From: Dyella sp. S184 | GTDB lineage: Bacteria > Pseudomonadota > Gammaproteobacteria > Xanthomonadales > Rhodanobacteraceae | Assembly (NCBI RefSeq): GCF_009766065.1 | Contig: NZ_LMUE01000002.1 | Location: forward strand, 1,532,169-1,596,168 | Direction: 5' to 3' | DNA: 64,000 nucleotides | Shown: piece after piece, positions 28,417 through 36,474 of the stretch | Layout: the number at the start of each line of letters is the position of its first letter | Numbering within the stretch: position 1 is the first letter of the stretch | Made by a program: the position numbers and the translations under genes | The notes under the pieces: generated by a model | Told to the model about the DNA's origin: nothing | What the model saw: only the letters and a program-made list of their open reading frames with translations | Database searches by the model: none

Positions 28417-29546
28417 TGGTGGCCCTCGCGCGCAAGACGCTGATCTACGAATGGCGGCGCTTCCTGCCAGCCATGCTGGCGGTTGGTTTTGCCGGCCTGT
28501 TGCAGCTGCTGCAGATCGCGCTGGTGCTGGGCATCTTCGGCAGCACCAGCCTCTACATCACCGGTTCATCGGCCGATGTATGGGTGGGTTATCCAGGCAC
28601 CCAGAGCGTGGGCTCGGGTCGAAACATCGATGCCGACGTGGAATCACGCATCCTGATGGATCCGGCCATACAGCGCGTCGAACCGTATATATGGGTCGAC
28701 GGTGACTGGCGCGGTCCACGCGATACCGGCGGTGTCTCGGTGTTCGTTTCCGGCATCGACCCGCGCCCGGATGGCCTGATGTTCTCCAAGGCACTGCCAG
28801 CCGATCTGCGCGCGCGGCTGGCGGAGCCGGATGCGGTGGTGGTCGACCGCTCCGCGCTGGATCAGCTCGGTGTCGACATCGGCCAGACCGCCACCATCAA
28901 TGGCCATCAGGTGCGCGTCGTCGGCGTCAGCAGCGGCCTACGGGCGCTGGGTGGCGTCAACGTGCTGTGCTCGCTGGATACCGCGCGACAACTGGATGAG
29001 GATCCGGCCGACATCGGCCCCACCTACCTGGTCGCCAAGTTGCACGATCCTAGCCAGGCCAATGCCGTCGCCGTGCGCCTGCGCGGCTCCAAAGCGTTCG
29101 GCCCCTACACGACCTGGAGCGCCAAGGATTTCGCGCAAATCTCGGTGCGCTACTGGCTGTTCGACACCGGCGCCGGTGCCGGCGTGCTGTTCCTGGCCGG
29201 CATCGTGTTTCTGGTCGGTGCCGTGATCACCAGCCAGACCCTGATTGCTGCGGTCAATGGCTCGATGCGCGAGTACGCCACCCTGAATGCCCTGGGTGTG
29301 GGCGTGGGTGCCTTGCGCAAGGTAGTGCTCGAACAGGCGTTCTGGGTCGGTGCGCTGGGCCTGCTCGGTGCCGGCCTGCTTGGCATCGTGCTGATGCTGC
29401 TGGCACGCAGCCAGGATGTGCCGGTGTCATTGAATATACGGGCGGTACTGGCCTGCATCATCCTGGTGATGGGCCTGGCCGCGGTTTCCGGACTGGCCGC
29501 CATGCGCAGCATGCGCCGCGCCGATCCCGCCACGTTGCTGAGGTAG
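28416..29546 (+). CDS. ABC transporter permease, FtsX/DevC-like
   Basis: 376 residues: one N-terminal transmembrane helix (about 17-45), a large periplasmic domain (about 50-245, VWVGYPGTQSVGSGRN), then three C-terminal helices (about 250-370) ending in a short basic tail RSMRRADPATLLR. This is the MacB/DevC-type mechanotransmission topology, which works on substrates in the periplasm or outer leaflet rather than moving them through the inner membrane. Starts at the shared base of the NodT stop (TGATG). The ATPase gene follows after 5 bases. Confidence 0.9.
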   Translation: MVALARKTLIYEWRRFLPAMLAVGFAGLLQLLQIALVLGIFGSTSLYITGSSADVWVGYPGTQSVGSGRNIDADVESRILMDPAIQRVEPYIWVDGDWRGPRDTGGVSVFVSGIDPRPDGLMFSKALPADLRARLAEPDAVVVDRSALDQLGVDIGQTATINGHQVRVVGVSSGLRALGGVNVLCSLDTARQLDEDPADIGPTYLVAKLHDPSQANAVAVRLRGSKAFGPYTTWSAKDFAQISVRYWLFDTGAGAGVLFLAGIVFLVGAVITSQTLIAAVNGSMREYATLNALGVGVGALRKVVLEQAFWVGALGLLGAGLLGIVLMLLARSQDVPVSLNIRAVLACIILVMGLAAVSGLAAMRSMRRADPATLLR

Positions 29547-29551
29547 TCGCG

Positions 29552-30295
29552 ATGCATCCTGCCACGGCCATCGAACAGCTACCCGCAGCCGCCCTGTTTG
29601 CCGAAAGCATCAGCAAATCCTTCATGTCCGGCCACCAACGCACACAGGTGCTGGATGGCCTCACGCTAAGCATCGACGCCGGCGAGCTGACCCTGATCTC
29701 CGGCCCCTCCGGTTGCGGCAAAAGTACCCTGCTGGCGATCCTCAGCGGCCTGCAGAAAGTCGACAGCGGTCGCGTGCAGGCACTCGGCAGCGAACTCGGC
29801 CAGCTCGACCTGCGTGCGCTGGAACGTTTCCGCCTGCAGCACACCGGCTTCGTGTTCCAGGGTTTCAACCTGTTCCCTGCGCTGAGCGCATTCGAGCAGG
29901 TTGAGTTGCCGCTGAACCACATGGGCCTCTCACGCAACGAGGCACGTCGCCGTGCGCAGCAATCGCTGGAGGAAGTCGGCCTGGCGCATCGCATGCGCTT
30001 GCGGCCGTCCGAGCTGTCCGGCGGCGAGAAGCAGCGCGTGGCGATCGCCCGTGCGCTGGCCAAGGAACCGGAGCTGCTGTTCGCCGACGAGCCGACCAGT
30101 GCGTTGGACGCCGCCAATGGCCAGATGATCATCGATATCCTGCACCGGATCGCCCGCACGCACGGCACCACCGTGTTGTGTGTCAGCCACGATCCGCGTC
30201 TGGTCGTCCACGCCGACCGCGTCCTGGCGATGGAAGACGGTCGTATCCTAAGTGACCAGCGACCAGACACGTCTGACAACGGAACCCCATCATGA
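29552..30295 (+). CDS. ABC transporter ATP-binding protein (LolD/MacB/DevA type)
   Basis: 247 residues. Walker A GPSGCGKST at 51-59, Q-loop FVFQGFNLFPALSA, signature LSGGEKQRVAIARALA, Walker B ELLFADEPTSALD and H-loop VSHDPRLV. It powers the adjacent FtsX-like permease. The Q-loop/LFPALSA pattern is that of the LolD/MacB group. Overlaps the adaptor gene by 4 bases. Confidence 0.93.
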   Translation: MHPATAIEQLPAAALFAESISKSFMSGHQRTQVLDGLTLSIDAGELTLISGPSGCGKSTLLAILSGLQKVDSGRVQALGSELGQLDLRALERFRLQHTGFVFQGFNLFPALSAFEQVELPLNHMGLSRNEARRRAQQSLEEVGLAHRMRLRPSELSGGEKQRVAIARALAKEPELLFADEPTSALDAANGQMIIDILHRIARTHGTTVLCVSHDPRLVVHADRVLAMEDGRILSDQRPDTSDNGTPS

Positions 30296-31263
30296 AGTCG
30301 CCCCTGTTTTCCGCGTCGCGGCACCCGCATGCCGCGCTACTGATCCGCCTCGGCTGTCTGGTCGTAACCATGCCGTGGTTGCTGGTTGCCTGCTCCAAGT
30401 CCACTGATGCGCCAACCAGTGCCACTGCCAAACCCGTCGCCGCGTATACCGCCGTGGCACGCGGCCGGATCGACATCGAAGGCGGCCTGCTAAGCCTGTC
30501 GATGCCACGCGAAGGTACCCTCGCCAAGGTCACCGCGCATGAAGGTGACCACGTCAAGCAGGGACAGCTGCTGGCTGCACTGGATACCGAATCGGCCACG
30601 CTCGCAGTGGATGCCGCGCAGGCGCAGATGGAGCAGGCGCAGGCGCAGCTGAAACTGCTCGCCATCAAGCAGGTGGCTGCCAAGCAGCGCGCCCAGCGGC
30701 TGACCGCTGCCGTCGCTGCCGGTGCCGGCGATGGCCAGAGTGCCGATGATGCACGCGAGGCCGCGGCACAACTTGATGCCGAACAACAGGCCGACCGCGC
30801 AGCGCAGGACATGGCCGACCAGAAGCTGCAGGAAGCCCGCTACGAGCTGAAGCAGCGCAGCCTGCTCGCGCCGTTCGACGCCGAGGTGATACGCGTGCTG
30901 GCGCAGCCCGGTGCCAGCGTGTCGCCATCGGCTGGCCCGTTGTTCACCCTGCTGCCGCAGAAGCCGCGAATTGTCCGTGCCGAGCTCAATGAGAGCTTCG
31001 TCGGGTTGATCCAGCCGGGCATGCATGCCGAGGTGGTCGCCGACGGCGGGAGCGGCAACACCCCGTTGAGTGCCCACGTGCTGCGCATTGGCCAGGTGTA
31101 CGGCCCAGCTACACTGGAAAATGACCCGCAGATACGCGCCAACGCGCGCACCGTGGAATGCGTGCTGGCGTTCGACCAGCCACAGGACCTGCGCATCGGC
31201 CAGCGTGTGATCGTGCGCTTCGGCGCCGCTTCGACACCGGCCCCAACCCCCTCGAAAGACTGA
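30292..31263 (+). CDS. HlyD/MacA-type periplasmic adaptor lipoprotein
   Basis: 323 residues with an N-terminal lipoprotein signal (lipobox LVAC, lipid Cys34). Split biotinyl-lipoyl domain (EGTLAKVTAHEGDHVKQGQLLAALD at about 75 onwards and the matching half after the hairpin, LLAPFDAEVIRVLAQPGASV), with a coiled-coil hairpin between (about 100-190, rich in Ala/Gln). It bridges the inner-membrane permease and the NodT duct. Last gene of the operon that begins with the response regulator. Confidence 0.9.
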   Translation: MKSPLFSASRHPHAALLIRLGCLVVTMPWLLVACSKSTDAPTSATAKPVAAYTAVARGRIDIEGGLLSLSMPREGTLAKVTAHEGDHVKQGQLLAALDTESATLAVDAAQAQMEQAQAQLKLLAIKQVAAKQRAQRLTAAVAAGAGDGQSADDAREAAAQLDAEQQADRAAQDMADQKLQEARYELKQRSLLAPFDAEVIRVLAQPGASVSPSAGPLFTLLPQKPRIVRAELNESFVGLIQPGMHAEVVADGGSGNTPLSAHVLRIGQVYGPATLENDPQIRANARTVECVLAFDQPQDLRIGQRVIVRFGAASTPAPTPSKD

Positions 31264-31346
31264 AGAAACTGCGATCTGCGACCCTTTACCGTATCAGGGA
31301 CCGTTGTCGCTCAAGCGATGGCGGCCTACCAGTACAGGGCAACCGT

Positions 31347-32183
31347 GTGATTCAGCAGACTGATTTCTTCTTCGAGGGCGGACGCAGCGGCGTGCTGCTG
31401 ATCCATGGCCTCACCGGCACACCCATGGAAATGCGTTTGCTCGGCAAGGGCCTGAACCGTGCCGGCTTCACCGTGCACGGCATGCAACTGGCCGGTCACT
31501 GCGGCAACGTCGAGGATCTGCTCGCGACCGACTGGCACGACTGGTATGCCAGCGTTGAAAAGGCGGCTGACGACATGCTCGGCAAGGTCGACCACTTGTT
31601 CGTCGGCGGCCTGTCGATGGGTGCACTGCTCGCACTCAAGCTGGCGGCGGATCGCCCGCAGCAGATCGCCGGCGTCGGTGTTTACGGCGCCACCTTCCGC
31701 TACGACGGCTGGAGCATTCCGTGGTCCGCACGTCTGTCGTTCCTGTTGCCCTTGCTGAAAAAGCTGGGCATCGGCCGCAACCGCAGCTTCATGGAGCAAC
31801 CACCTTACGGCATACGTGACGAGCGCCTGCGTGCGCAGGTCAGCACCGCGATGCTCAGCGGCGACAGCGCCGCCGCAGGCCTGCCTGGCAACCCGTGGTA
31901 TTCGCTGGCCGAGATGTATGGCCTGGCCGCCGAAGTACGCAGCCAGCTGCCGCAGGTGACTGCACCGTGCCTGGTCGCGCATGCCAGCGAAGACGATGTC
32001 GCCAGCCTCAAGAATGCCGAACTGGTGATGCGTGAAGTCAGCGCACCGGCCGAGCTACTGTTGCTCAAGGACAGCTACCACATGATCACCATCGACAAGG
32101 AACGGCGCACCCTGATCGATCGCTCGGCCGCGTTTTTCGACAACATCGCCGCGGGCCACGGCATACAGTGTGTCGCGGCCTGA
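31347..32183 (+). CDS. Alpha/beta-hydrolase, carboxylesterase family
   Basis: 278 residues from a GTG at 31347 with an AGGG site upstream; the longer frame from 31158 lies inside the preceding gene. Oxyanion loop LIHGLTGTPMEMR, nucleophile Ser in GGLSMGALLA, acid in HASEDDVAS and catalytic His in DSYHMITIDKERR, the pattern of Est30-type monoglyceride/carboxyl esterases. Cytoplasmic. Its stop overlaps the start of the first EamA half-transporter, so it heads the four-gene unit with the DegT aminotransferase and might release or remodel an acyl group. Confidence 0.88.
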   Translation: MIQQTDFFFEGGRSGVLLIHGLTGTPMEMRLLGKGLNRAGFTVHGMQLAGHCGNVEDLLATDWHDWYASVEKAADDMLGKVDHLFVGGLSMGALLALKLAADRPQQIAGVGVYGATFRYDGWSIPWSARLSFLLPLLKKLGIGRNRSFMEQPPYGIRDERLRAQVSTAMLSGDSAAAGLPGNPWYSLAEMYGLAAEVRSQLPQVTAPCLVAHASEDDVASLKNAELVMREVSAPAELLLLKDSYHMITIDKERRTLIDRSAAFFDNIAAGHGIQCVAA

Positions 32184-32557
32184 TGATGCCGGCGGCGGGT
32201 TCCATCTCCAGCCTGGTAGCGGTTCTGTGGCTGCTCAATGTCGTGCTCGACACCGGCGGCCAGCTGGCGTTCAAGGCAGCGGCCAATGCGCCCGGCGATG
32301 GCCTGACCCGCTGGCTGCACATGGCGCGACGCCCCTGGCTGTGGCTCGGCATCGGCTGCTATGTGATCGAGTTCCTGATATGGATCGCATTCCTGTCGCT
32401 GCTGCCGCTGTCCGAAGCCATCCTGCTGGGGTCGATCAACATCGTGGCCGTGATGGTGGCCGGGCGCCTCCTGTTCGGTGAAAAACTCACCCGTCTTCGT
32501 GTGGCCGGCATCCTGCTGGTGACGCTTGGCGTGGCGATCGTGGGAGTAGCCGGATGA
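32183..32557 (+). CDS. Half-size EamA/SMR-like membrane transporter, subunit 1
   Basis: 124 residues with four predicted transmembrane helices (about 8-28, 48-70, 75-97, 101-121); the EamA half pattern SEAILLGSINIVAVMVAGRLLFGEKLT is visible. The ATG at 32183 overlaps the esterase stop; the ATG at 32186 is an alternative. Together with the next gene it probably forms a heterodimer in the inner membrane, as ArnE/ArnF do for an undecaprenyl-linked amino sugar. Substrate unknown. Confidence 0.85.
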   Translation: MMPAAGSISSLVAVLWLLNVVLDTGGQLAFKAAANAPGDGLTRWLHMARRPWLWLGIGCYVIEFLIWIAFLSLLPLSEAILLGSINIVAVMVAGRLLFGEKLTRLRVAGILLVTLGVAIVGVAG

Positions 32558-32955
32558 AACACGGCTGGTTCTACCTGATTGGTTTCCTGCTGCTGATGGG
32601 CTTCGACTCGATCGGCGCGATCAGCTTCAAGTACGCCGGCATGCACGCCTTGCCCGTGGAAGCCAACATCGAATGGTTATTGCGCCTGTTCGCAAAGCCT
32701 TGGGTATACGGCGCGGTGGTGGGTTACATCGGGGCGTTCTTCACCTGGATGACCCTGCTCAAGCACGCACCGATCGGCCCCGCCTTCGCCGCCTCGCACC
32801 TGGAAGTAGTGTCGGTGATGCTGCTGTCGGTGTGGCTGTTTGACGAACACCTGACCGCCGGGCGCGTGCTGGGCGCGGTCGCGATCCTTGCCGGCATCGT
32901 CTGTCTGGGGCTAGCCGAAAGCCACGAGCACGTGCCGGAACCTGCCGAAGCCTGA
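32554..32955 (+). CDS. Half-size EamA/SMR-like membrane transporter, subunit 2
   Basis: 133 residues, four helices, with the second EamA half signature IGPAFAASHLEVVSVMLLSVWLFDEHLTAGR. Overlaps the first subunit by ATGA at 32554. The two proteins differ clearly in sequence, which supports a heterodimer of opposite topology rather than a recent duplication. It ends 20 bases before the DegT aminotransferase. Confidence 0.85.
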   Translation: MKHGWFYLIGFLLLMGFDSIGAISFKYAGMHALPVEANIEWLLRLFAKPWVYGAVVGYIGAFFTWMTLLKHAPIGPAFAASHLEVVSVMLLSVWLFDEHLTAGRVLGAVAILAGIVCLGLAESHEHVPEPAEA

Positions 32956-32975
32956 GCACCGGCTAAGCTGCGCGC

Positions 32976-34187
32976 ATGCTGCCCCGTCGCTCTCATGAAC
33001 TGCCACCGACCGCCGGCCTGCCACTGCGGCTAAGCGACCTGCGTCCAGGTGCAGCCACCCTGGCTGCCGACATCGCCGCACAGTTAGGCACTCCGCCGTT
33101 GCAACTGGAATGCTCGGGCACCGCATCGCTGCTGATCGCGCTGACGGCCCTGCACGAGCTGCAGCCGCAGCGCCGTCGCGTCGTGGTACCCGCGTTCACC
33201 TGTCCGCTAGTGGCGATCGCCGTGCAACAGGCTGGCCTCGAATTGCAGCTGTGCGATCTGCGCGCCGGGCACTACGACATGGACCCGGTCGCACTGCGCG
33301 CGGCCTGCGACGAACGCACGCTGGCGATCATTCCCACCCATCTGGCTGGCCGCGTCGCTGATGTCGACGATGCGCTGGCGGTGGCCAACAACGTCGGCGC
33401 GTATGTGATCGAGGATGCCGCGCAGGCGCTGGGTGCACGCCGCGCTGGCGTCAGTGTGGGGCTCGCCGGTGATATCGGCTTTTTCAGCCTGGCCGCCGGC
33501 AAGGGACTGTCGATCTACGAAGGCGGCCTGTTGCTGGCGCGCGACCCGAAGCTGCACGAACAGCTGGCGCGTACGGCTGCACGCATCGTTCCGCATCGTT
33601 TCGGCTGGGAATGGAAACGCAGCATTGAATTGCTCGGCTACGCCGCGCTGTACCAGCCACGCGGCTTGCGCCTGGCGTATGGCAATCCACTACGCCGCGC
33701 CTTGCGCCGTGGCGATCCAGTGTCCGCAGTAGGCGATGACTTCCCACTGACGATCCCGCTGCACCGTGTCGGCCGCTGGCGGCAGGCAGTGGGTGCACAT
33801 GCCGCCACGCGCCTGCCGGCGTTTCTCGACCAGCTGTCTGCGCAGGCGCAACGCCGCCTGCCGCGGCTGCGCCTGATCGACGGCATCGAAGTACTCGATG
33901 ATCCAGCCGGCGCACAAGGTACCTGGCCGTTCCTGCTACTGCTGCTGCCTGATCAAAAGCGGCGCGATGCTGCGCTGGCGCAACTGTGGCAAGCCGGCCT
34001 GGGTGTCAGCCGGCTGTTCATCCACGCTCTGCCCGACTACGCCTATCTCGCCGACATCGTCCCAGCGCAAGACGTGCCACATGCGCGGGACTTCGCTGCG
34101 CGCAGCCTCAGTATCAGCAACAGTCCATGGATGACTGACGACGATTTCGAGACGATCTGTCGCACGCTGGAAGCAGTGCTGATCTGA
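32976..34187 (+). CDS. DegT/DnrJ/EryC1/StrS-type PLP aminotransferase
   Basis: 403 residues, family-typical. VVPAFTCPLVAIAVQQAGLE, IIPTHLAGRVADVD and IEDAAQALGA form the PLP site; the Schiff-base lysine is K176 in AAGKGLSIYEGG. Enzymes of this family aminate keto-sugars or other ketones, usually for cell-envelope glycans or secondary metabolites. It is last in the unit with the esterase and the EamA pair and meets the arginase-like gene tail to tail with a single base between stops. The acceptor is not predictable. Confidence 0.88.
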   Translation: MLPRRSHELPPTAGLPLRLSDLRPGAATLAADIAAQLGTPPLQLECSGTASLLIALTALHELQPQRRRVVVPAFTCPLVAIAVQQAGLELQLCDLRAGHYDMDPVALRAACDERTLAIIPTHLAGRVADVDDALAVANNVGAYVIEDAAQALGARRAGVSVGLAGDIGFFSLAAGKGLSIYEGGLLLARDPKLHEQLARTAARIVPHRFGWEWKRSIELLGYAALYQPRGLRLAYGNPLRRALRRGDPVSAVGDDFPLTIPLHRVGRWRQAVGAHAATRLPAFLDQLSAQAQRRLPRLRLIDGIEVLDDPAGAQGTWPFLLLLLPDQKRRDAALAQLWQAGLGVSRLFIHALPDYAYLADIVPAQDVPHARDFAARSLSISNSPWMTDDDFETICRTLEAVLI

Positions 34188-34188
34188 G

Positions 34189-35070
34189 TCAGCCGGATTT
34201 TGCCGTAATCGCCTCCAGCAACTGCAGGTTCAACGCATGCTGCTGCGCCTGCCAGCCAGCCAGTTGCGCCGGATCGATCTCGGGCTGCTCGTCCATCGCC
34301 GACAGCTGGCGTTTCCACCAGCTCTGGTAGCGATAATGCGAGACCTCGCCGTTGATGTCGCTGCCGACCAGATCAGTGCGCAGGCTGTCGATCAAGGCCA
34401 GGGCGTGACCGGTCAGCATCCGACCCTGATCCCAGTTGGTATGCGCCACCTCGGGCGAAAACGCATCCTTGTCGATCGACAAATAACTCGGCGCGGTCTG
34501 CGTGCGCTGCAATTCGACGAACGCATCGACCATGGCCTCGGGCGTGTCGAAACCACGAAACGCATCTGCCAGGCCGAACCGGCGCGCCCAGCGGGTATCC
34601 ACACCCATGTTCCAGTAGGTGAGCTTTCCGCGCAGCAGTGGTGTCAGGTAATTTTCCCATGCATGGCCAGCGCCGATATCAGCCGAGGTGATCCCGAGCA
34701 CATGCACATGGCTGACGCTGGGCAGCATCGCCACGCGACGCACCCACGAACCGCAATGCACGCCGAATGGAAAGCGCATGTTGTCCGGGTGGTTGTCGAA
34801 GACCACCACCTGCATCGGCACACGCGGTTGCAGCCGCGCAATCAGTGGCCAGCTCAGGTGATGAAAATCGCCACTGCCCATGAACACGGTGCCGTACTCG
34901 GCCGGCAGCAACTCGTCGAGCATCGTGCGGAAGCGCCGCATGGTCGCCAGCGAGCAACCGAAGCGGATCGACTCCTGCCAGTGCTCCAGTGGCAACACCA
35001 GCCGATCAGGCAAGGGCCCGACCGACTGGTCGATGTCGAGCACGACAGGTCGGTTCGCCAGATCATTCAT
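34189..35070 (-). CDS. Arginase/deacetylase-fold protein of unknown substrate
   Basis: 293 residues from the ATG at 35070 (MNDLANRPVVLDID). Metal-site-like motifs of the ureohydrolase fold are visible: D-x-H-x-x-D in VVFDNHPDNMRF and SIDKDAFSP near residue 190, with GSGDFHHLS earlier. Arginases hydrolyse guanidino groups using two manganese ions; this one is divergent and the substrate cannot be assigned. It overlaps the FemAB-like gene by 8 bases on the same strand, so the two are translated together. Confidence 0.7.
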   Translation of the reverse strand: MNDLANRPVVLDIDQSVGPLPDRLVLPLEHWQESIRFGCSLATMRRFRTMLDELLPAEYGTVFMGSGDFHHLSWPLIARLQPRVPMQVVVFDNHPDNMRFPFGVHCGSWVRRVAMLPSVSHVHVLGITSADIGAGHAWENYLTPLLRGKLTYWNMGVDTRWARRFGLADAFRGFDTPEAMVDAFVELQRTQTAPSYLSIDKDAFSPEVAHTNWDQGRMLTGHALALIDSLRTDLVGSDINGEVSHYRYQSWWKRQLSAMDEQPEIDPAQLAGWQAQQHALNLQLLEAITAKSG

Positions 35071-36133
35071 CGGTAACCTCCGTGGCTGCCTGCCAGCTGC
35101 GATCGCTTTCGAAATGACTGCCGAGCCGGCGCAGCAATGCACGCAGCAGCGGGTTGCGGGCATATACCGCGTGGCGCGTGAAGGTCATGCTTGCACCCAG
35201 AAAGGATTTCACTTCGGGATCGGTCCAGCCGGCCACGTAATGGGTCAGCGCCTGCTGTCGCGCATAGTCGAGATTGTGCATCCAGCTGACGAAATACAGG
35301 TTGTGCTCGCGCGCCTGCGGATAGGCGAAGCCGACATACTTGTCGATCAGTTTGCCACCGTGCTCGTAACAGAGGTTCCAGCCGATCATCTGCCCCGCAT
35401 GCCGATAGACGAACACCACGCCATTGCTGCCAGCATCCTGCAGCACCTCGCGGAAAAACGCCGCGCTCAGCCGGTCGAAGTGGATCTCGCTCTGCGCATA
35501 CACGTTGTCGAACAGTGCGTAGAACTCGGCCAGCGTCGCCGCATCATTGAAACGCGCGTCGCCGGTGCGCACCGCCTCGACCTCGAGATCGGCACGCGAG
35601 CGCAACTTGCGCCGGATATTTTTCCGCCGGCCGGATGACAATCGCGAGAGATATTCGTCGCCCGACGCGAAATCGATCGGCACCCACGCCAGCGCCTGAC
35701 CTTCCAGCAACACATAGCCTTCACGTTCACAGGCACTGGCGAATTCACGCGCATACGCGTTGTCGGCATCGCTGAGCAGCGGCGAATCCTGCGCGATGTC
35801 CTTGACGATCATCAGCTTGCATTCACGTCCATACGCCGCCTTCAGCCCTTGCGCCAGCGCAGCAGGCGGCACACTCGAGGGCAGCGGCGCGTATTCGGAC
35901 ACGGTGGTGCCGGCAAACTGCGTACGCCAGCGAAGCAGGCGCCCCCACAGGCGATACAGCGGCATGCGGGTCACGCGACGGCGCAGCACGTCGTCCGCCG
36001 TGGTCAGCAGGTCGAACGGCGCCACGAAGCTCGGCATGCCTTGCGGTGACAGCTGTACGGTGAAGCCGAGCGGTGGCTGCGCCATGAAATGCGAGAGCAG
36101 TGCGTCCGGTTCCAGTTGTGAAATGAAAGGCAT
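35063..36133 (-). CDS. FemAB/BioF2-like GNAT acyltransferase
   Basis: 356 residues. The central SSGRRKNIRRKLRSRADLEVEAV followed by the GNAT core (FYALFDNVYAQSEIHFD; GQMIGWNLCYEHGGKLIDKYVGF) matches the FemAB-like acetyltransferase family, members of which add aminoacyl or acyl groups to peptidoglycan, exopolysaccharide or lipid precursors. No signal peptide. Divergently transcribed from an acyl carrier protein gene 68 bases away, so an acyl-ACP donor is a reasonable guess (inference). Confidence 0.75.
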   Translation of the reverse strand: MPFISQLEPDALLSHFMAQPPLGFTVQLSPQGMPSFVAPFDLLTTADDVLRRRVTRMPLYRLWGRLLRWRTQFAGTTVSEYAPLPSSVPPAALAQGLKAAYGRECKLMIVKDIAQDSPLLSDADNAYAREFASACEREGYVLLEGQALAWVPIDFASGDEYLSRLSSGRRKNIRRKLRSRADLEVEAVRTGDARFNDAATLAEFYALFDNVYAQSEIHFDRLSAAFFREVLQDAGSNGVVFVYRHAGQMIGWNLCYEHGGKLIDKYVGFAYPQAREHNLYFVSWMHNLDYARQQALTHYVAGWTDPEVKSFLGASMTFTRHAVYARNPLLRALLRRLGSHFESDRSWQAATEVTDE

Positions 36134-36201
36134 GAGTAAGCCAATTTGCCTAGACTGGTGAGTATGTAAAACTGCGGTTTGCAGCCAGGAGCCTACTCGT
36201 C
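36134..36201. promoter_or_regulatory. Short divergent promoter region between FemAB-like and ACP genes
   Basis: Only 68 bases separate the two divergent starts, so both promoters must overlap or lie in the neighbouring genes. The AT-rich stretch around 36145-36175 is the likely core. I could not assign -35/-10 pairs with good spacing. A ribosome site AGGAG precedes the ACP ATG. Confidence 0.5.
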
Positions 36202-36474
36202 ATGACCGATACGACCCAGCAACAGGTTTTCGACATCATCGCCAAGCAGGCCAAGATCGACGTGACCACGATCAAGCCCGAGTCCACTCTGAAGGACCTG
36301 GGCATCGCCTCACTGGAGGCGATCGAGTTGATCTTCGACATCGAGGAACACTTCGACATTACCTTTCCCGACCAGCAGGGCGCCAACTTCGACACCGACA
36401 CGACGCAGAGTCTGGTCGACGCGGTGCAGAAGGCGCTGGACGAAAAGGCCGCTGCGGGCGAAGGATCGAAGTGA
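36202..36474 (+). CDS. Acyl carrier protein, specialised
   Basis: 90 residues, four-helix ACP with the phosphopantetheine attachment Ser37 in LGIASLEAIEL (the usual D-S-L is A-S-L here) and the acidic recognition helix FDIEEHFDITFPD. It is not the housekeeping AcpP, which has DSLD. Its stop overlaps the start of the ketoacyl synthase gene, showing a dedicated pair. It would carry a growing or finished acyl chain for the local pathway. Confidence 0.9.
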   Translation: MTDTTQQQVFDIIAKQAKIDVTTIKPESTLKDLGIASLEAIELIFDIEEHFDITFPDQQGANFDTDTTQSLVDAVQKALDEKAAAGEGSK

